DNA from: Bacteroidota bacterium
Lineage (GTDB): Bacteria; Bacteroidota; Bacteroidia; Chitinophagales; Chitinophagaceae
Assembly (NCBI GenBank): GCA_005883855.1
Contig: VBAU01000248.1
Span: 1 to 13,475, forward strand
Direction of reading: 5' to 3'
DNA length: 13,475 bases
Shown one piece after another: positions 1 to 7,064 of this stretch (position 1 is the stretch's first letter; every line of letters starts with the position of its first letter). Position numbers and translations under genes: made by a program. Below the pieces are notes generated by a model. The model had not been told where the DNA came from. It was given only the letters and a program-made list of their open reading frames with translations, and did not search any database.

Positions 1-2
1 CC

Positions 3-1316
3 GAGGAAGATGGTATGAAGGCGGCTCATCTCGAAGCGGAGTTTGGTGAAATGGGTGGCTACGAGTCTGAAAGCAATGCCGGAAGCCTTTTGAATAATCT
101 CGGCGTGCATGATTCTTTTCACCAAAGTCTCATGAAGGACATCCCCTCTAACCTCAAAGTAAGAGTATTACTTGCGCAGGCCCTATTTGGCAGTCCCGAT
201 ATTTTATTGCTCGACGAGCCAACAAATGGTTTGGACATCGAAACCATCAACTGGCTGGAGAACTTCCTGGCAGATTATGAAAATATTGTGCTTGTCGTTA
301 GCCACGACCGTCACTTTCTTGATGGAGTATGTACGCACGTTGCGGATGTGGACCGCCAGAAAATAAAAATATTCACGGGCAACTACACCTTTTGGTACGA
401 ATCCTCGCAACTGATGGCAAGGCAGCTAGGCGACAAGAATAAAAAGGTCGAAGAAAAAAGACAGGCGCTCCTTGATTTTATTGCGCGCTTTAGTGCGAAT
501 GCATCCAAATCCCGACAGGCCACAGCCAGGAAAAAGGCATTGGAAAAATTAACCATCGAAGAAATTGAACCAAGCAACCGAAAATATCCCGGAATTATTT
601 TTACCCCTCAGCGTGAAGTTGGAAACCAGATCTTGAATGTTGACAAGCTCAGCAAGTCTGTCGACGGCCGTGTGCTGTTGGACAACATTTCTTTTACTGT
701 GAACAAAGGCGATAAGATCGCTTTCTATAGCCGGGATCCACTTGCCATCACTAATTTTTTTGAAATCATTAATGGCGAAATGAAAGCTGATAGCGGCACC
801 TATGAATGGGGAACCACTATCACCACAGCGTACTTGCCATTGGAGAACACTAAGTTTTTCGAACATAATCTTACACTAATGGATTGGCTTCGCCAATGGG
901 CGCCATCTTACATTAGTGACGTCGACGAACCATTTCTCAGGGGATTCCTGGGAAGAATGTTATTCAGCGGCGATGACGTGATGAAGAAAACAAAGGTGTT
1001 AAGCGGTGGTGAGAAAGTCAGATGCATGATCAGTCGAATGATGCTGCAAAATCCTAACTGCGTTATCCTTGATCAGCCGACCAATCACCTCGATTTGGAA
1101 AGCATTCAGAGTTTTAACGAAGGCGCTGTAAACTTCAGAGGTATCGTACTTCTCTCCTCTCATGACCATACATTCATGGAAACGGTTGCCAATCGCGTGA
1201 TTGAAATTACCCCTAATGGAATTATTGACCGCTTGATGGAGTTTGATGAGTACCTTCAGAATGAACGTGTACACCAGTTAAGAGAAGAAATGTATGGGCA
1301 AATGGCCATCAACTAG
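3..1316 (+). CDS. ABC-F family ATPase, YbiT-like (5' truncated by window)
   Basis: C-terminal part of a soluble ABC-F protein with two nucleotide-binding domains and no membrane segments; such proteins act at the ribosome. The frame is open from base 3, so the real start lies upstream and the first Walker A is outside the window. Numbering from the Met codon at 15: the NBD1 signature region is degenerate (PSNLKVRVLLAQAL, 44-57), Walker B is ILLLDEPTN (63-71), and the switch is SHDRH (96-100). The charged linker between domains spans about 140-185. In NBD2 the Walker A region (GDKIAFYSRDPLAITNFF, 232-249) has no GxxxxGKST, the signature is intact (LSGGE, 329-333), Walker B reads VILDQPTN (350-357) with Gln for the catalytic Glu, and the switch is SSHDH (381-385). 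Only one of the two composite ATP sites therefore looks canonical. The DinB gene follows after 34 nt, possibly in one operon. Family assignment is firm; the cellular role is inferred from the family. Confidence 0.93.
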   Translation, partial: EEDGMKAAHLEAEFGEMGGYESESNAGSLLNNLGVHDSFHQSLMKDIPSNLKVRVLLAQALFGSPDILLLDEPTNGLDIETINWLENFLADYENIVLVVSHDRHFLDGVCTHVADVDRQKIKIFTGNYTFWYESSQLMARQLGDKNKKVEEKRQALLDFIARFSANASKSRQATARKKALEKLTIEEIEPSNRKYPGIIFTPQREVGNQILNVDKLSKSVDGRVLLDNISFTVNKGDKIAFYSRDPLAITNFFEIINGEMKADSGTYEWGTTITTAYLPLENTKFFEHNLTLMDWLRQWAPSYISDVDEPFLRGFLGRMLFSGDDVMKKTKVLSGGEKVRCMISRMMLQNPNCVILDQPTNHLDLESIQSFNEGAVNFRGIVLLSSHDHTFMETVANRVIEITPNGIIDRLMEFDEYLQNERVHQLREEMYGQMAIN

Positions 1317-1350
1317 CAAGATTTTCTTCTGATAATAAAAAGGTTCCGTC

Positions 1351-1866
1351 ATGATCGAACAAACTCCCTGGTTCGAAAGAAAATTTGATTTCAATTTTCC
1401 GGTTGGTTTATTTCCCGTTATCGTGGAAAGATTGAGAGGAACCACGCCACGAATCGAACATATTGCCAACAATAAGAGCGAAGGACAGTTGAGCCAAAAG
1501 ATCAATGTTGCCTGGTCTGTAAAGGAACAGGTTGGCCACTTGTACGACCTCGAAGAATTGTGGTATGGTCGCATCGAAGATTTTTTAGCAGGAGAAAAAA
1601 CTCTGCGAGCTGCAGACTTGAGCAATACAAAAACACATGAAGCCGATCACAATAAGAAGACCCTGCATGAGCTGCTCACCATGTTTTCCCACACAAGAAG
1701 CAAGTTGATAGAAAAGGTGGAGAACTTCGACGAAGCGACTGCTTCTCTTACAGCCTTACATCCCCGGCTACAAACACCGATGAGACTGATCGATTCGTTA
1801 TTCTTCGTGGCTGAACACGACGACCATCACCTGGCGAAGATCAGGGCATTAATTCAACACGACTAA
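1351..1866 (+). CDS. DinB-family putative metal-dependent protein (copy 1 of tandem pair)
   Basis: A 171-residue protein of the DinB/YfiT-like four-helix bundle superfamily. The expected metal-binding histidines are visible: H63 in WSVKEQVGHLYDLE and the HxxxH of AEHDDHHLAKI (H156, H160), matching the family pattern of one His in helix 2 and two near the C-terminus. The N-terminus (TPWFERKFDFNFPVG) is shared with the next gene. Members bind a divalent metal; some are thiol-dependent transferases, but substrates are mostly unknown and none can be assigned here. An A-rich AAAAAGG lies just upstream of the start. The gene follows the ABC-F gene by 34 nt and precedes its paralogue by 8 nt, so co-transcription is likely. 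Confidence 0.88.
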   Translation: MIEQTPWFERKFDFNFPVGLFPVIVERLRGTTPRIEHIANNKSEGQLSQKINVAWSVKEQVGHLYDLEELWYGRIEDFLAGEKTLRAADLSNTKTHEADHNKKTLHELLTMFSHTRSKLIEKVENFDEATASLTALHPRLQTPMRLIDSLFFVAEHDDHHLAKIRALIQHD

Positions 1867-1874
1867 AGCACATA

Positions 1875-2366
1875 ATGATTACACAAACACCATGGACAGA
1901 AAGAAAATTTGAATTCAATCTACCGGTTGGCGTATTTCCTGTCATCGTTGAGAGACTTAGAGGCGCTCCAATTCGGTTACAAGCCATGCTCAGAGATGTA
2001 ACGAACGAAACTTTAAATCAAAGGCCCGGCGACAAATGGTCAGTACTTGAGCAGGTAAATCATTTATGCAATTGTGAAGAGATATGGCTTGGGCGAGTGA
2101 ATGACATTCTTGCCCGGAAAGAAGTTTTCGAGCGACGAACACTTAATGCGGAATTACAAAGTGAGGACATCGAAGTATTGTTAAGGAATTTTTCTGTAGT
2201 GAGAAGTAAGTTGATCGCGCTGGTAGAAAATATGGATGAGCCAACCGCATCACTCACGATCAATCATCCGCGGCTTCAAAAACCGATAAGGCTCATGGAT
2301 GCGCTGTTTAGTACGGCCGAGCATGATGATCATCACTTAGCGAAGATTCGCGAGCTGTTGAGGTGA
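1875..2366 (+). CDS. DinB-family putative metal-dependent protein (copy 2 of tandem pair)
   Basis: A 163-residue paralogue of the preceding gene; 25 of the first 30 residues are identical. It keeps the same putative metal ligands, H63 in WSVLEQVNHLCNCEEI and the C-terminal HxxxH in AEHDDHHLAKI (H150, H154). Unlike copy 1 it carries two cysteines (C65, C67) right after H63. It is about eight residues shorter in the central region. The start is 8 nt after the stop of copy 1, with no obvious Shine-Dalgarno site, so expression probably depends on the upstream gene. The enzymatic substrate is unknown. The stop runs directly into the repeat block between this gene and the convergent phosphatase gene. 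Confidence 0.88.
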   Translation: MITQTPWTERKFEFNLPVGVFPVIVERLRGAPIRLQAMLRDVTNETLNQRPGDKWSVLEQVNHLCNCEEIWLGRVNDILARKEVFERRTLNAELQSEDIEVLLRNFSVVRSKLIALVENMDEPTASLTINHPRLQKPIRLMDALFSTAEHDDHHLAKIRELLR

Positions 2367-2664
2367 ATGGTCAATGGTCAATGGTGAATCGTGAATTACG
2401 AGAGATCTCTCACAGTTGTTGATAATTACTTTGCCTATTGCCTACTGCGGACTGCCCATTGCCTATTGTATGTTCGATTCACATTGAACCCCTTCGGGGT
2501 TCTATCGCGTTATGCGGTTTTTGCCGGCGGATCCATCCGCCGTTACTCATATTGAGTCCCTTCGGGACTTAATGTATTATAAATTGTCTATTGCCGATTG
2601 CTATTGCCTAATTCATCATTCACCATTTATCATTCATCATTCATCATTCACTATTCACCATTCA
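2367..2664. repeat. Mosaic of short interspersed repeats between convergent genes
   Basis: This 298-nt gap holds no credible gene and is almost entirely repeat-like. Its ends form an imperfect inverted repeat: 2377-2396 (GTCAATGGTGAATCGTGAAT) matches the complement of 2653-2672 at 18 of 20 positions. Inside are a perfect 12-bp palindrome GAGAGATCTCTC (2400-2411), TTGCCTATTGCC-type repeats (2431-2468 and 2583-2607), three adjacent hairpins (2483-2573) and a run of degenerate CATTCAT/CATTCAC units (2611-2670). The right arm contains the stop codon of the phosphatase gene. Similar short repeats are common between genes in Bacteroidota, from memory; they are not coding and not a CRISPR array. Confidence 0.8.
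2483..2573. repeat. Triple-hairpin palindromic element
   Basis: Three successive hairpins are visible. The first pairs GAACCCC with GGGGTTC around a TTC loop (2486-2502). The second pairs CGGCGGAT with ATCCGCCG (2525-2542). The third pairs ATTGAGTCCC with GGGACTTAAT around another TTC loop, with one G-T pair (2551-2573). The first and third share the same cccTTCggg core and the same ATTGA lead, so they look like two diverged copies of one unit flanking a GC-rich palindrome. None is followed by a T-run, so they are not classical terminators, though they could end or stabilise transcripts from both convergent genes. Confidence 0.7.
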
Positions 2665-4311
2665 CTATTGACTGCGGACCACTTCCTCAATAACATGCCC
2701 AATCGATCCGTTAGGCATTTGTATATGTAATAACGCAGCAACGGTGGGCGAAATGTCTGTCATATACACTTCTCGATTTGATTTGCCCGGTTTGATATTC
2801 CATCCGTACCAAAGCAATGGAATATGCGTGTCGTAGGGATTCCACGTGCCATGAGTCGTACCGGTTTTAGTGTATGCATCATACCAACCTGGATTTAAAA
2901 TGATCTGTACCTGTCCACTTCGTTTAAAATAATATCCGTTGATCATCATTTCCTGGAGGTGCCTGGGAATTGGATATCTTCCAATGAAATCCATATTCGC
3001 AGCAAAGGAAATTCCGGGCTGCCTTATTAGGTAATCTACTGTCGCATTTTTTATCGCATCAAAATTTAAGTTCTCGTTCGCAATTCTATTCAGGTCAAAG
3101 TTCACCTGGTAGTTTTGAGTGGAGCGAACCAGGGATGCAACATGGAATTTTGCATTCAGCATTCTGTTGAGTGAATCTGTGATCCTTGCACTGTACCAAA
3201 ACTCAGCGGGCAATTCATGCTGCTTCATAAAGTCCGCATTATGAGCCACACCGTGATCGGCAGTCAAAAAAACAAGGTATTGACCTTTGCCAATTTTGGC
3301 ATCGAGCACCTGGAGAAAATCGGCAAGGTCCTTATCGAGCCGCAGATACGTATCTTCTATCTCGATTGAATTAGGTCCAAATTGGTGACCGACATAATCG
3401 GTAGATGCGAGGTTGATGGTCAAGAAATCTGTTGCCGTTCCCCTTCCCAACTGGTAACTTTCCACCGCCTGCCTGGCAAATTCCAACGTGATAGTATTAC
3501 CGAATGGCGTTAGGCGAAAGCTGTATTTGTTCTTCGAATAAATCGTTTTTAAATCATGTGGAAATGATGAGGCCGTCTCGCCAACATACTTGCCTTCATA
3601 GTCGCGCTTATCAGGATCGCTTTGTTTATAAGTATTAATCGGGTATAAGGTTGTCCAACCCTTTTCGATTAATTGATTCACCCATTTTTTATCGTTGAAC
3701 TTTACGACCCAGTCCGGCAATTGCTTCATGTAATAGGTACTGCTGATGAAACGAGCCGTAGTGTCATCAAACCAGAAAGCAATCCCGGTATGGCCTGCCG
3801 GTAAAATCGCTGCGCGGTCCTTTAATGAAACTCCCACTACTTTCGACTCAAAGTTTGTAGCCAATCGTAATTCATCGGTAATGGTGGAAACTAAAAGGCT
3901 TCTCGGCGACATTTTTCCATCCGCTGCGTTGACGGCCCCCACTCCTTGTACGGTGCTGTCGCTTGTACAATAATAAAATTTTCCTGTTAGCTGATCTGTC
4001 CAGTCGTTTCCTGCAATGCCATCAATAGCCGGAATCGAACCAGTGAAAATAGTGCTATGGCCCACCGCTGTAAATGAAGGGATGTAGTTAATCATCGCAT
4101 TTTCGCAGGAAAAGCCATCATTTAAAAGTCTTTTGAACCCTCCGCTCCCATATCGGTCATAATATCGATACAAAAAATCCCAGCGCATCTGGTCAACTAC
4201 AATACCGACCACCAGTTTTGGTCGCTGAATAGGAGTGGTTTTTGCAGCCGGTTGCGAATTGCCATGTATGAGCAGCAAACAGGCAAAAAATAATACACCA
4301 ACTTTTTTCAT
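2665..4311 (-). CDS. pafA: PafA-type periplasmic alkaline phosphatase
   Basis: A secreted phosphomonoesterase of the alkaline phosphatase superfamily, expected to release phosphate from organic monoesters in the periplasm. The chosen start gives 548 residues and a signal peptide (MKKVGVLFFACLLLIHGNSQ). In this numbering the nucleophile is T81 (PSFTAVGHSTIFTG), with N102 (AGNDW), K164 and R166 (SLKDR) completing the phosphate pocket typical of Elizabethkingia PafA. Zinc ligands are D40 (VVDQMRWD), D305 and H309 (TDYVGH), D352 and H353 (TADHG) and H487 (GTTHGTW). In-frame ATGs at 4320 and 4344 are possible, but they put charged residues ahead of the signal peptide, and a near-consensus -7 box (TAAATTTA, minus strand, 4337-4330) sits downstream of the 4344 start. 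The last codons and the TAG stop lie inside an intergenic repeat. Confidence 0.93.
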   Translation of the reverse strand: MKKVGVLFFACLLLIHGNSQPAAKTTPIQRPKLVVGIVVDQMRWDFLYRYYDRYGSGGFKRLLNDGFSCENAMINYIPSFTAVGHSTIFTGSIPAIDGIAGNDWTDQLTGKFYYCTSDSTVQGVGAVNAADGKMSPRSLLVSTITDELRLATNFESKVVGVSLKDRAAILPAGHTGIAFWFDDTTARFISSTYYMKQLPDWVVKFNDKKWVNQLIEKGWTTLYPINTYKQSDPDKRDYEGKYVGETASSFPHDLKTIYSKNKYSFRLTPFGNTITLEFARQAVESYQLGRGTATDFLTINLASTDYVGHQFGPNSIEIEDTYLRLDKDLADFLQVLDAKIGKGQYLVFLTADHGVAHNADFMKQHELPAEFWYSARITDSLNRMLNAKFHVASLVRSTQNYQVNFDLNRIANENLNFDAIKNATVDYLIRQPGISFAANMDFIGRYPIPRHLQEMMINGYYFKRSGQVQIILNPGWYDAYTKTGTTHGTWNPYDTHIPLLWYGWNIKPGKSNREVYMTDISPTVAALLHIQMPNGSIGHVIEEVVRSQ

Positions 4312-4404
4312 GTGCGACATTTCAATGCGTAAATTTAATGGCATTATCCCTAATGAAATTCAACTCTGATTTCAATGACGAGGCAATTAACTAAATAATC
4401 ATGT

Positions 4405-5223
4405 ATGCAAAAGTGTTTATTGCTGCTTCTGATTTCTGTCTTTTCAGTGCAGGCTTATACCCAACGGTCCATTGACAGTATGATTCAAGCCGAAAAGAAT
4501 TTCGCCAATACGTCGCTTGTAGCAAGTACGAGAGCAGCATTTATGAAATTTATCGACAGCTCGGGAATTGTATTTGAAAAAGGAAAACCCGTAAATGGAC
4601 TTGAAGCTTATACCCAAAGTGAAAGAAGGCCCGGGATACTAACATGGGAGCCCGAATATGCGGAGATTGCCGCAACGAACGATTTTGGGTATACAACAGG
4701 TCCGTGGAAGTATTATGCAAATAGCATCAAAGAAAATCCAGTTGCTAATGGTTATTTTATTACCGTTTGGCACCTCACAAATAACGGATGGAAATTTCTG
4801 ATTGACTTCGGTATCACGTGTTCAGAACAAAAGAAAAAGATCACGCTGAAAAAAAGGAACGCGGCAAGCGCGAAATTACCGAAGGCAAATGCGCAACTGG
4901 CTGCGGAGGCGGAAGCAAAATTTATCCAGGCATATACCGCACAAGGTGTGGCAGCTTACAATACTTTTCTTTCTTCACAAAGCAGGCTCAATTACTCTGG
5001 TTTCATACCGGCAACCAATGCGGCTCAAAGAAAGGCGTTACTCGACTCGTTGCCGCGAAATATTAGCTATACCGTTCTTGGGTCCGGCCTGGCACCAGGC
5101 ACAGACCTCGGGTATGTATATGGCTCCGCGGCGATGAATGACAAACAAGATGGCTATCTGCGCATTTGGAGAAAAGAAAAAGATGAATGGAAAATTGCCG
5201 TGGAAGTGCTGCACCTTAAATAA
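4405..5223 (+). CDS. Secreted protein with two NTF2/SnoaL-like (DUF4440-type) halves
   Basis: A 272-residue protein with a signal peptide (MQKCLLLLLISVFSVQAYTQ). Two related halves follow, about 25-137 and 165-272. Each begins with a helix rich in Ala/Glu (IQAEKNFANTS; AEAEAKFIQAYTAQG) and ends with a shared pattern: GYTTG, then GYFITVWHLTNNGWKFLIDFG in the first half, and GYVYG, then GYLRIWRKEKDEWKIAVEVL in the second. This suggests an internal duplication of the NTF2-like fold, linked by a Lys-rich stretch (143-160). No catalytic residues can be named and the function is unknown. It is divergent from the phosphatase gene with a 60-93 nt gap, depending on which phosphatase start is used, which leaves room for back-to-back promoters. 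The role of the fold as a small-molecule binding pocket is family knowledge only. Confidence 0.82.
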   Translation: MQKCLLLLLISVFSVQAYTQRSIDSMIQAEKNFANTSLVASTRAAFMKFIDSSGIVFEKGKPVNGLEAYTQSERRPGILTWEPEYAEIAATNDFGYTTGPWKYYANSIKENPVANGYFITVWHLTNNGWKFLIDFGITCSEQKKKITLKKRNAASAKLPKANAQLAAEAEAKFIQAYTAQGVAAYNTFLSSQSRLNYSGFIPATNAAQRKALLDSLPRNISYTVLGSGLAPGTDLGYVYGSAAMNDKQDGYLRIWRKEKDEWKIAVEVLHLK

Positions 5224-5308
5224 AGTCCCGCGAAAAATTGACAATCGCTCCTGCCTTTGGAGTTGCGCTACGCGTTGCATTCAAATTCTCTTTTTACGTC
5301 AAATCCCT

Positions 5309-5316
5309 TACCTTTG
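5309..5316 (+). promoter_or_regulatory. Candidate -7 promoter box TACCTTTG
   Basis: The sequence matches the Bacteroidota -7 consensus TAnnTTTG exactly, in the context TTACCTTTGCGGC. No clear TTG/TTTG -33 box is seen at the usual distance. It lies 131 nt upstream of the 5448 start codon, implying a leader of about 125 nt. The rest of the 5224-5447 gap has no gene. Confidence 0.45.
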
Positions 5317-5334
5317 CGGCGACTTTTTTACAAC

Positions 5335-5400
5335 TGCACATGAATCGTTGATTAGAATTCACAACGTCCTAAACGGATGCAAAGGTCAATGAATTGTGCA
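5335..5400 (+). other. Possible folded 5' leader
   Basis: Just after the candidate promoter, TGCACA (5335-5340) can pair with TGTGCA (5395-5400), enclosing a CGTTG/CAACG hairpin (5346-5350 with 5362-5366). The stems are short and could arise by chance; no known riboswitch class is recognised. Confidence 0.2.
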
Positions 5401-5447
5401 CTAAATTGCCCTGGACGGTCAAACTGTAATAAAACCCTATTCCCAAC

Positions 5448-5684
5448 ATGGCGGATCTTTTTGAGAAATTACTGAGACATTACGGAAACATTGGTCAGCA
5501 TCGAGAAAGAGCTCATGGCTATTTCACATTCCCCAAACTGGAAGGTGAAATTAGCAGCCGGATGAATTCTCGTGGCAAGGAAATGATCGTGTGGAGCTTA
5601 GACAACTATCTTGGCCTGGCTAATCACCCTGAAGTGAGAAAGGCCGATAATTTGGCCTGGCCCTTCCTATGGGTGCACGCATGA
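5448..5684 (+). pseudogene. N-terminal fragment of frameshifted alpha-oxoamine synthase (SPT/KBL-like)
   Basis: This frame encodes 78 residues. Residues 1-65 look like the normal N-terminus of a Bacteroidota PLP-dependent acyltransferase (MADLFEKLLRHYGNIGQH, then FPKLEGEISSRM and the SLDNYLGLANHPEVRKAD motif at about 50-67). After the Asp codon at 5646-5648 the frame continues into unrelated NLAWPFLWVHA and stops at 5684. The family sequence resumes in another frame at 5651 (FGLALPMGARMMSG). From memory of homologues, about five or six residues (Ala/Glu-rich) should lie between, so about 16 nt seem to be missing. The stretch TTGGCCTGGC occurs at both 5611 and 5652, flanking the damaged region. 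The continuation is the next entry. An assembly error is possible but a deletion of this size is unusual for one. Confidence 0.75.
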
Positions 5685-6733
5685 TGAGTGGCAACAGCAA
5701 TTATCACGAGCAACTGGAAAGAGAACTGGCCGCATTTGAAGGCAAAGAGGATGCTGCGCTATTGAATTACGGGTACCAGGGAATGGTAAGCATCATCGAT
5801 GTACTTTGCAATCGTCATGATGTGATTGTTTACGACGCAGAAAGTCATGCCTGTATCATTGACGGATTGCGCTTGCATCCGGGTCATCGCTATGTGTACA
5901 AGCATAATGACATGGCCGATTTTGAAAAACAATTGCAAAGGGCAACTACATTAATCGAAAAACAAGATGCCGGTGGAATTTTGGTGATCACAGAAGGCGT
6001 GTTTGGCATGGCCGGTGACCAGGGTCGATTGAAAGAAATCTGTGACTTCAAAGACAGATACGAATTCCGCCTGCTTGTGGACGATGCGCATGGATTTGGT
6101 ACGCTCGGAAAAACAGGAGCAGGTGCTGGTGAAGAACAGGGGGTTCAGGATAAGATCGATCTTTATTTCTCCACGTTTGCAAAGTCAATGGCTTCCATCG
6201 GTGCTTTCGTGGCCGGTGAAAAAAATATCATCGACTACATCCGCTACAATATTCGTTCGCAAATTTTTGCCAAAAGCTTACCGATGCCAGTTGTGATCGG
6301 CAATCTGAAACGACTAGAGCTTTTGCGCACGCAACCGCAGATGAAGGAAAAGCTGTGGGAAAATGCAATCAAACTTCAAAGAGGGCTCACACAACGAGGC
6401 TTTGACATTGGTAAAACGGATTCCGTTGTTACTCCTGTGTACATGAAAGGTGGCGTTGAAGAAGCAACTGCAATGGTAATGGACTTGCGCGAAAACTATA
6501 AGATATTTTGTTCAATCGTGGTGTACCCTGTAATTCCAAAGGGAAATATTATTTATCGTCTTATTCCGACTGCTGTCCATACTGATGATGATATCGAGTT
6601 AACCTTGCAAGCATTCAGTGAAACAAAAAAGAAATTGGATGCTGGTATATACAAAGCAGATCATATCCCCGACATGGCTGAGGTCACCGGCAAACGATTT
6701 GAATACATGCTTGATAAGCCGAAAAATAAGTGA
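5669..6733 (+). CDS. Catalytic part of alpha-oxoamine synthase (PLP-dependent acyltransferase), separated by frameshift
   Basis: A 354-residue open frame carrying most of an alpha-oxoamine synthase: decarboxylative condensation of an amino acid with an acyl thioester (serine palmitoyltransferase, KBL, AONS and relatives). Visible motifs are MGARMMSGNSNYHEQLE at the start, H60 in DAESHACIIDG, DDAHGFGTLGKTGAGAGEEQ (138-157) with the PLP-contacting Asp/His, and the Schiff-base lysine K172 in YFSTFAKSMASIGAF. The amino-acid substrate cannot be decided; sphingoid-base or related lipid synthesis is one option. The start is uncertain: homology extends in this frame upstream to 5651, where a TAA at 5648-5650 blocks it, and no Shine-Dalgarno site precedes the ATG at 5669. 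Without the N-terminal 65-70 residues the product may not fold, so this is probably the larger part of a broken gene spanning 5448-6733. A terminator follows at 6768. Confidence 0.75.
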   Translation: MGARMMSGNSNYHEQLERELAAFEGKEDAALLNYGYQGMVSIIDVLCNRHDVIVYDAESHACIIDGLRLHPGHRYVYKHNDMADFEKQLQRATTLIEKQDAGGILVITEGVFGMAGDQGRLKEICDFKDRYEFRLLVDDAHGFGTLGKTGAGAGEEQGVQDKIDLYFSTFAKSMASIGAFVAGEKNIIDYIRYNIRSQIFAKSLPMPVVIGNLKRLELLRTQPQMKEKLWENAIKLQRGLTQRGFDIGKTDSVVTPVYMKGGVEEATAMVMDLRENYKIFCSIVVYPVIPKGNIIYRLIPTAVHTDDDIELTLQAFSETKKKLDAGIYKADHIPDMAEVTGKRFEYMLDKPKNK

Positions 6734-6767
6734 CAACGTGAAAGGTCAGACGTGACACGTGAAATTG

Positions 6768-6800
6768 AAGGTTCATAATTGTTGAGCCTTTTTATTTTGT
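6768..6800 (+). terminator. Rho-independent terminator
   Basis: AAGGTTC (6768-6774) pairs with GAGCCTT (6784-6790), including one G-T pair, around a 9-nt loop, followed directly by TTTATTTTG. It lies 35 nt after the stop of the PLP enzyme gene and reads in its direction. Its 3' half coincides with the start of the dispersed repeat described next. Confidence 0.65.
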
Positions 6801-6984
6801 AGCCAGCTACATTAATTCTTTTTAGCGTCTGTTGTGTCACTCACTTGTGCTGCACCAATTCTACGCAGCAAAGCGGAGTTCCAGCCTGTCAAAATCTTCG
6901 CACTCCGCACGTCCTTTGCGGACTCTGCGTCCATGAAAGGACGCTAAGCACGCTATGTAGCGCAGAGAACGCAAAGAAGCTTAT
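6782..6984 (+). repeat. Composite dispersed repeat, copy 1
   Basis: The 6734-7064 gap contains no supportable gene. Its core (6782-6850, from TTGAGCC to CACTTGTGC) is homologous to 11410-11476 on the minus strand: 38 of 51 ungapped positions match from TAGCCAGCT onward. Beyond it lies a palindrome-rich section: TCCGCA/TGCGGA (6904-6922), GCGTCC/GGACGC with a 6-nt loop (6927-6944), and CGCTA/TAGCG (6951-6962), inside text of the CTTTGCG/CTCTGCG kind. The same order of core and GCGTCC palindrome is seen in copy 2. Upstream, 6735-6765 has CGTGAAAGG/CGTGACACGTGAA repeats. The element seems non-coding. Confidence 0.7.
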
Positions 6985-7051
6985 CGTTAGTACCAGGCAG
7001 AGCGTGAAATTCCCAGAAAACGCCTACTAGCATTAGCCATATTAAAATTGG

Positions 7052-7059
7052 TAGATTTG
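7052..7059 (+). promoter_or_regulatory. Candidate -7 promoter box TAGATTTG
   Basis: An exact match to TAnnTTTG, five nt before the ATG at 7065. If used, transcription would begin at or near that ATG, giving a leaderless message or translation from the in-frame ATG at 7092. No -33 box is evident. Confidence 0.4.
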
Positions 7060-7064
7060 GTTTA

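Noticed and set aside
2611..2670. CATTCAT/CATTCAC run as a possible CRISPR array
   Set aside because: Units are 7-10 nt with no unique spacers and no cas genes nearby.
2512..2730. A 72-residue plus-strand frame rich in HHS repeats
   Set aside because: It is a translation of the hairpin and CATTCAT repeats and then of the antisense of the phosphatase end.
5640..5684. Programmed ribosomal frameshift to join the two PLP-enzyme frames
   Set aside because: No X-XXY-YYZ slippery heptamer is present, and a shift would still leave about six expected residues missing.
6845..7030. A 61-residue cysteine-rich frame
   Set aside because: It lies wholly in the palindromic dispersed repeat and its composition reflects the TGCG-type repeats.
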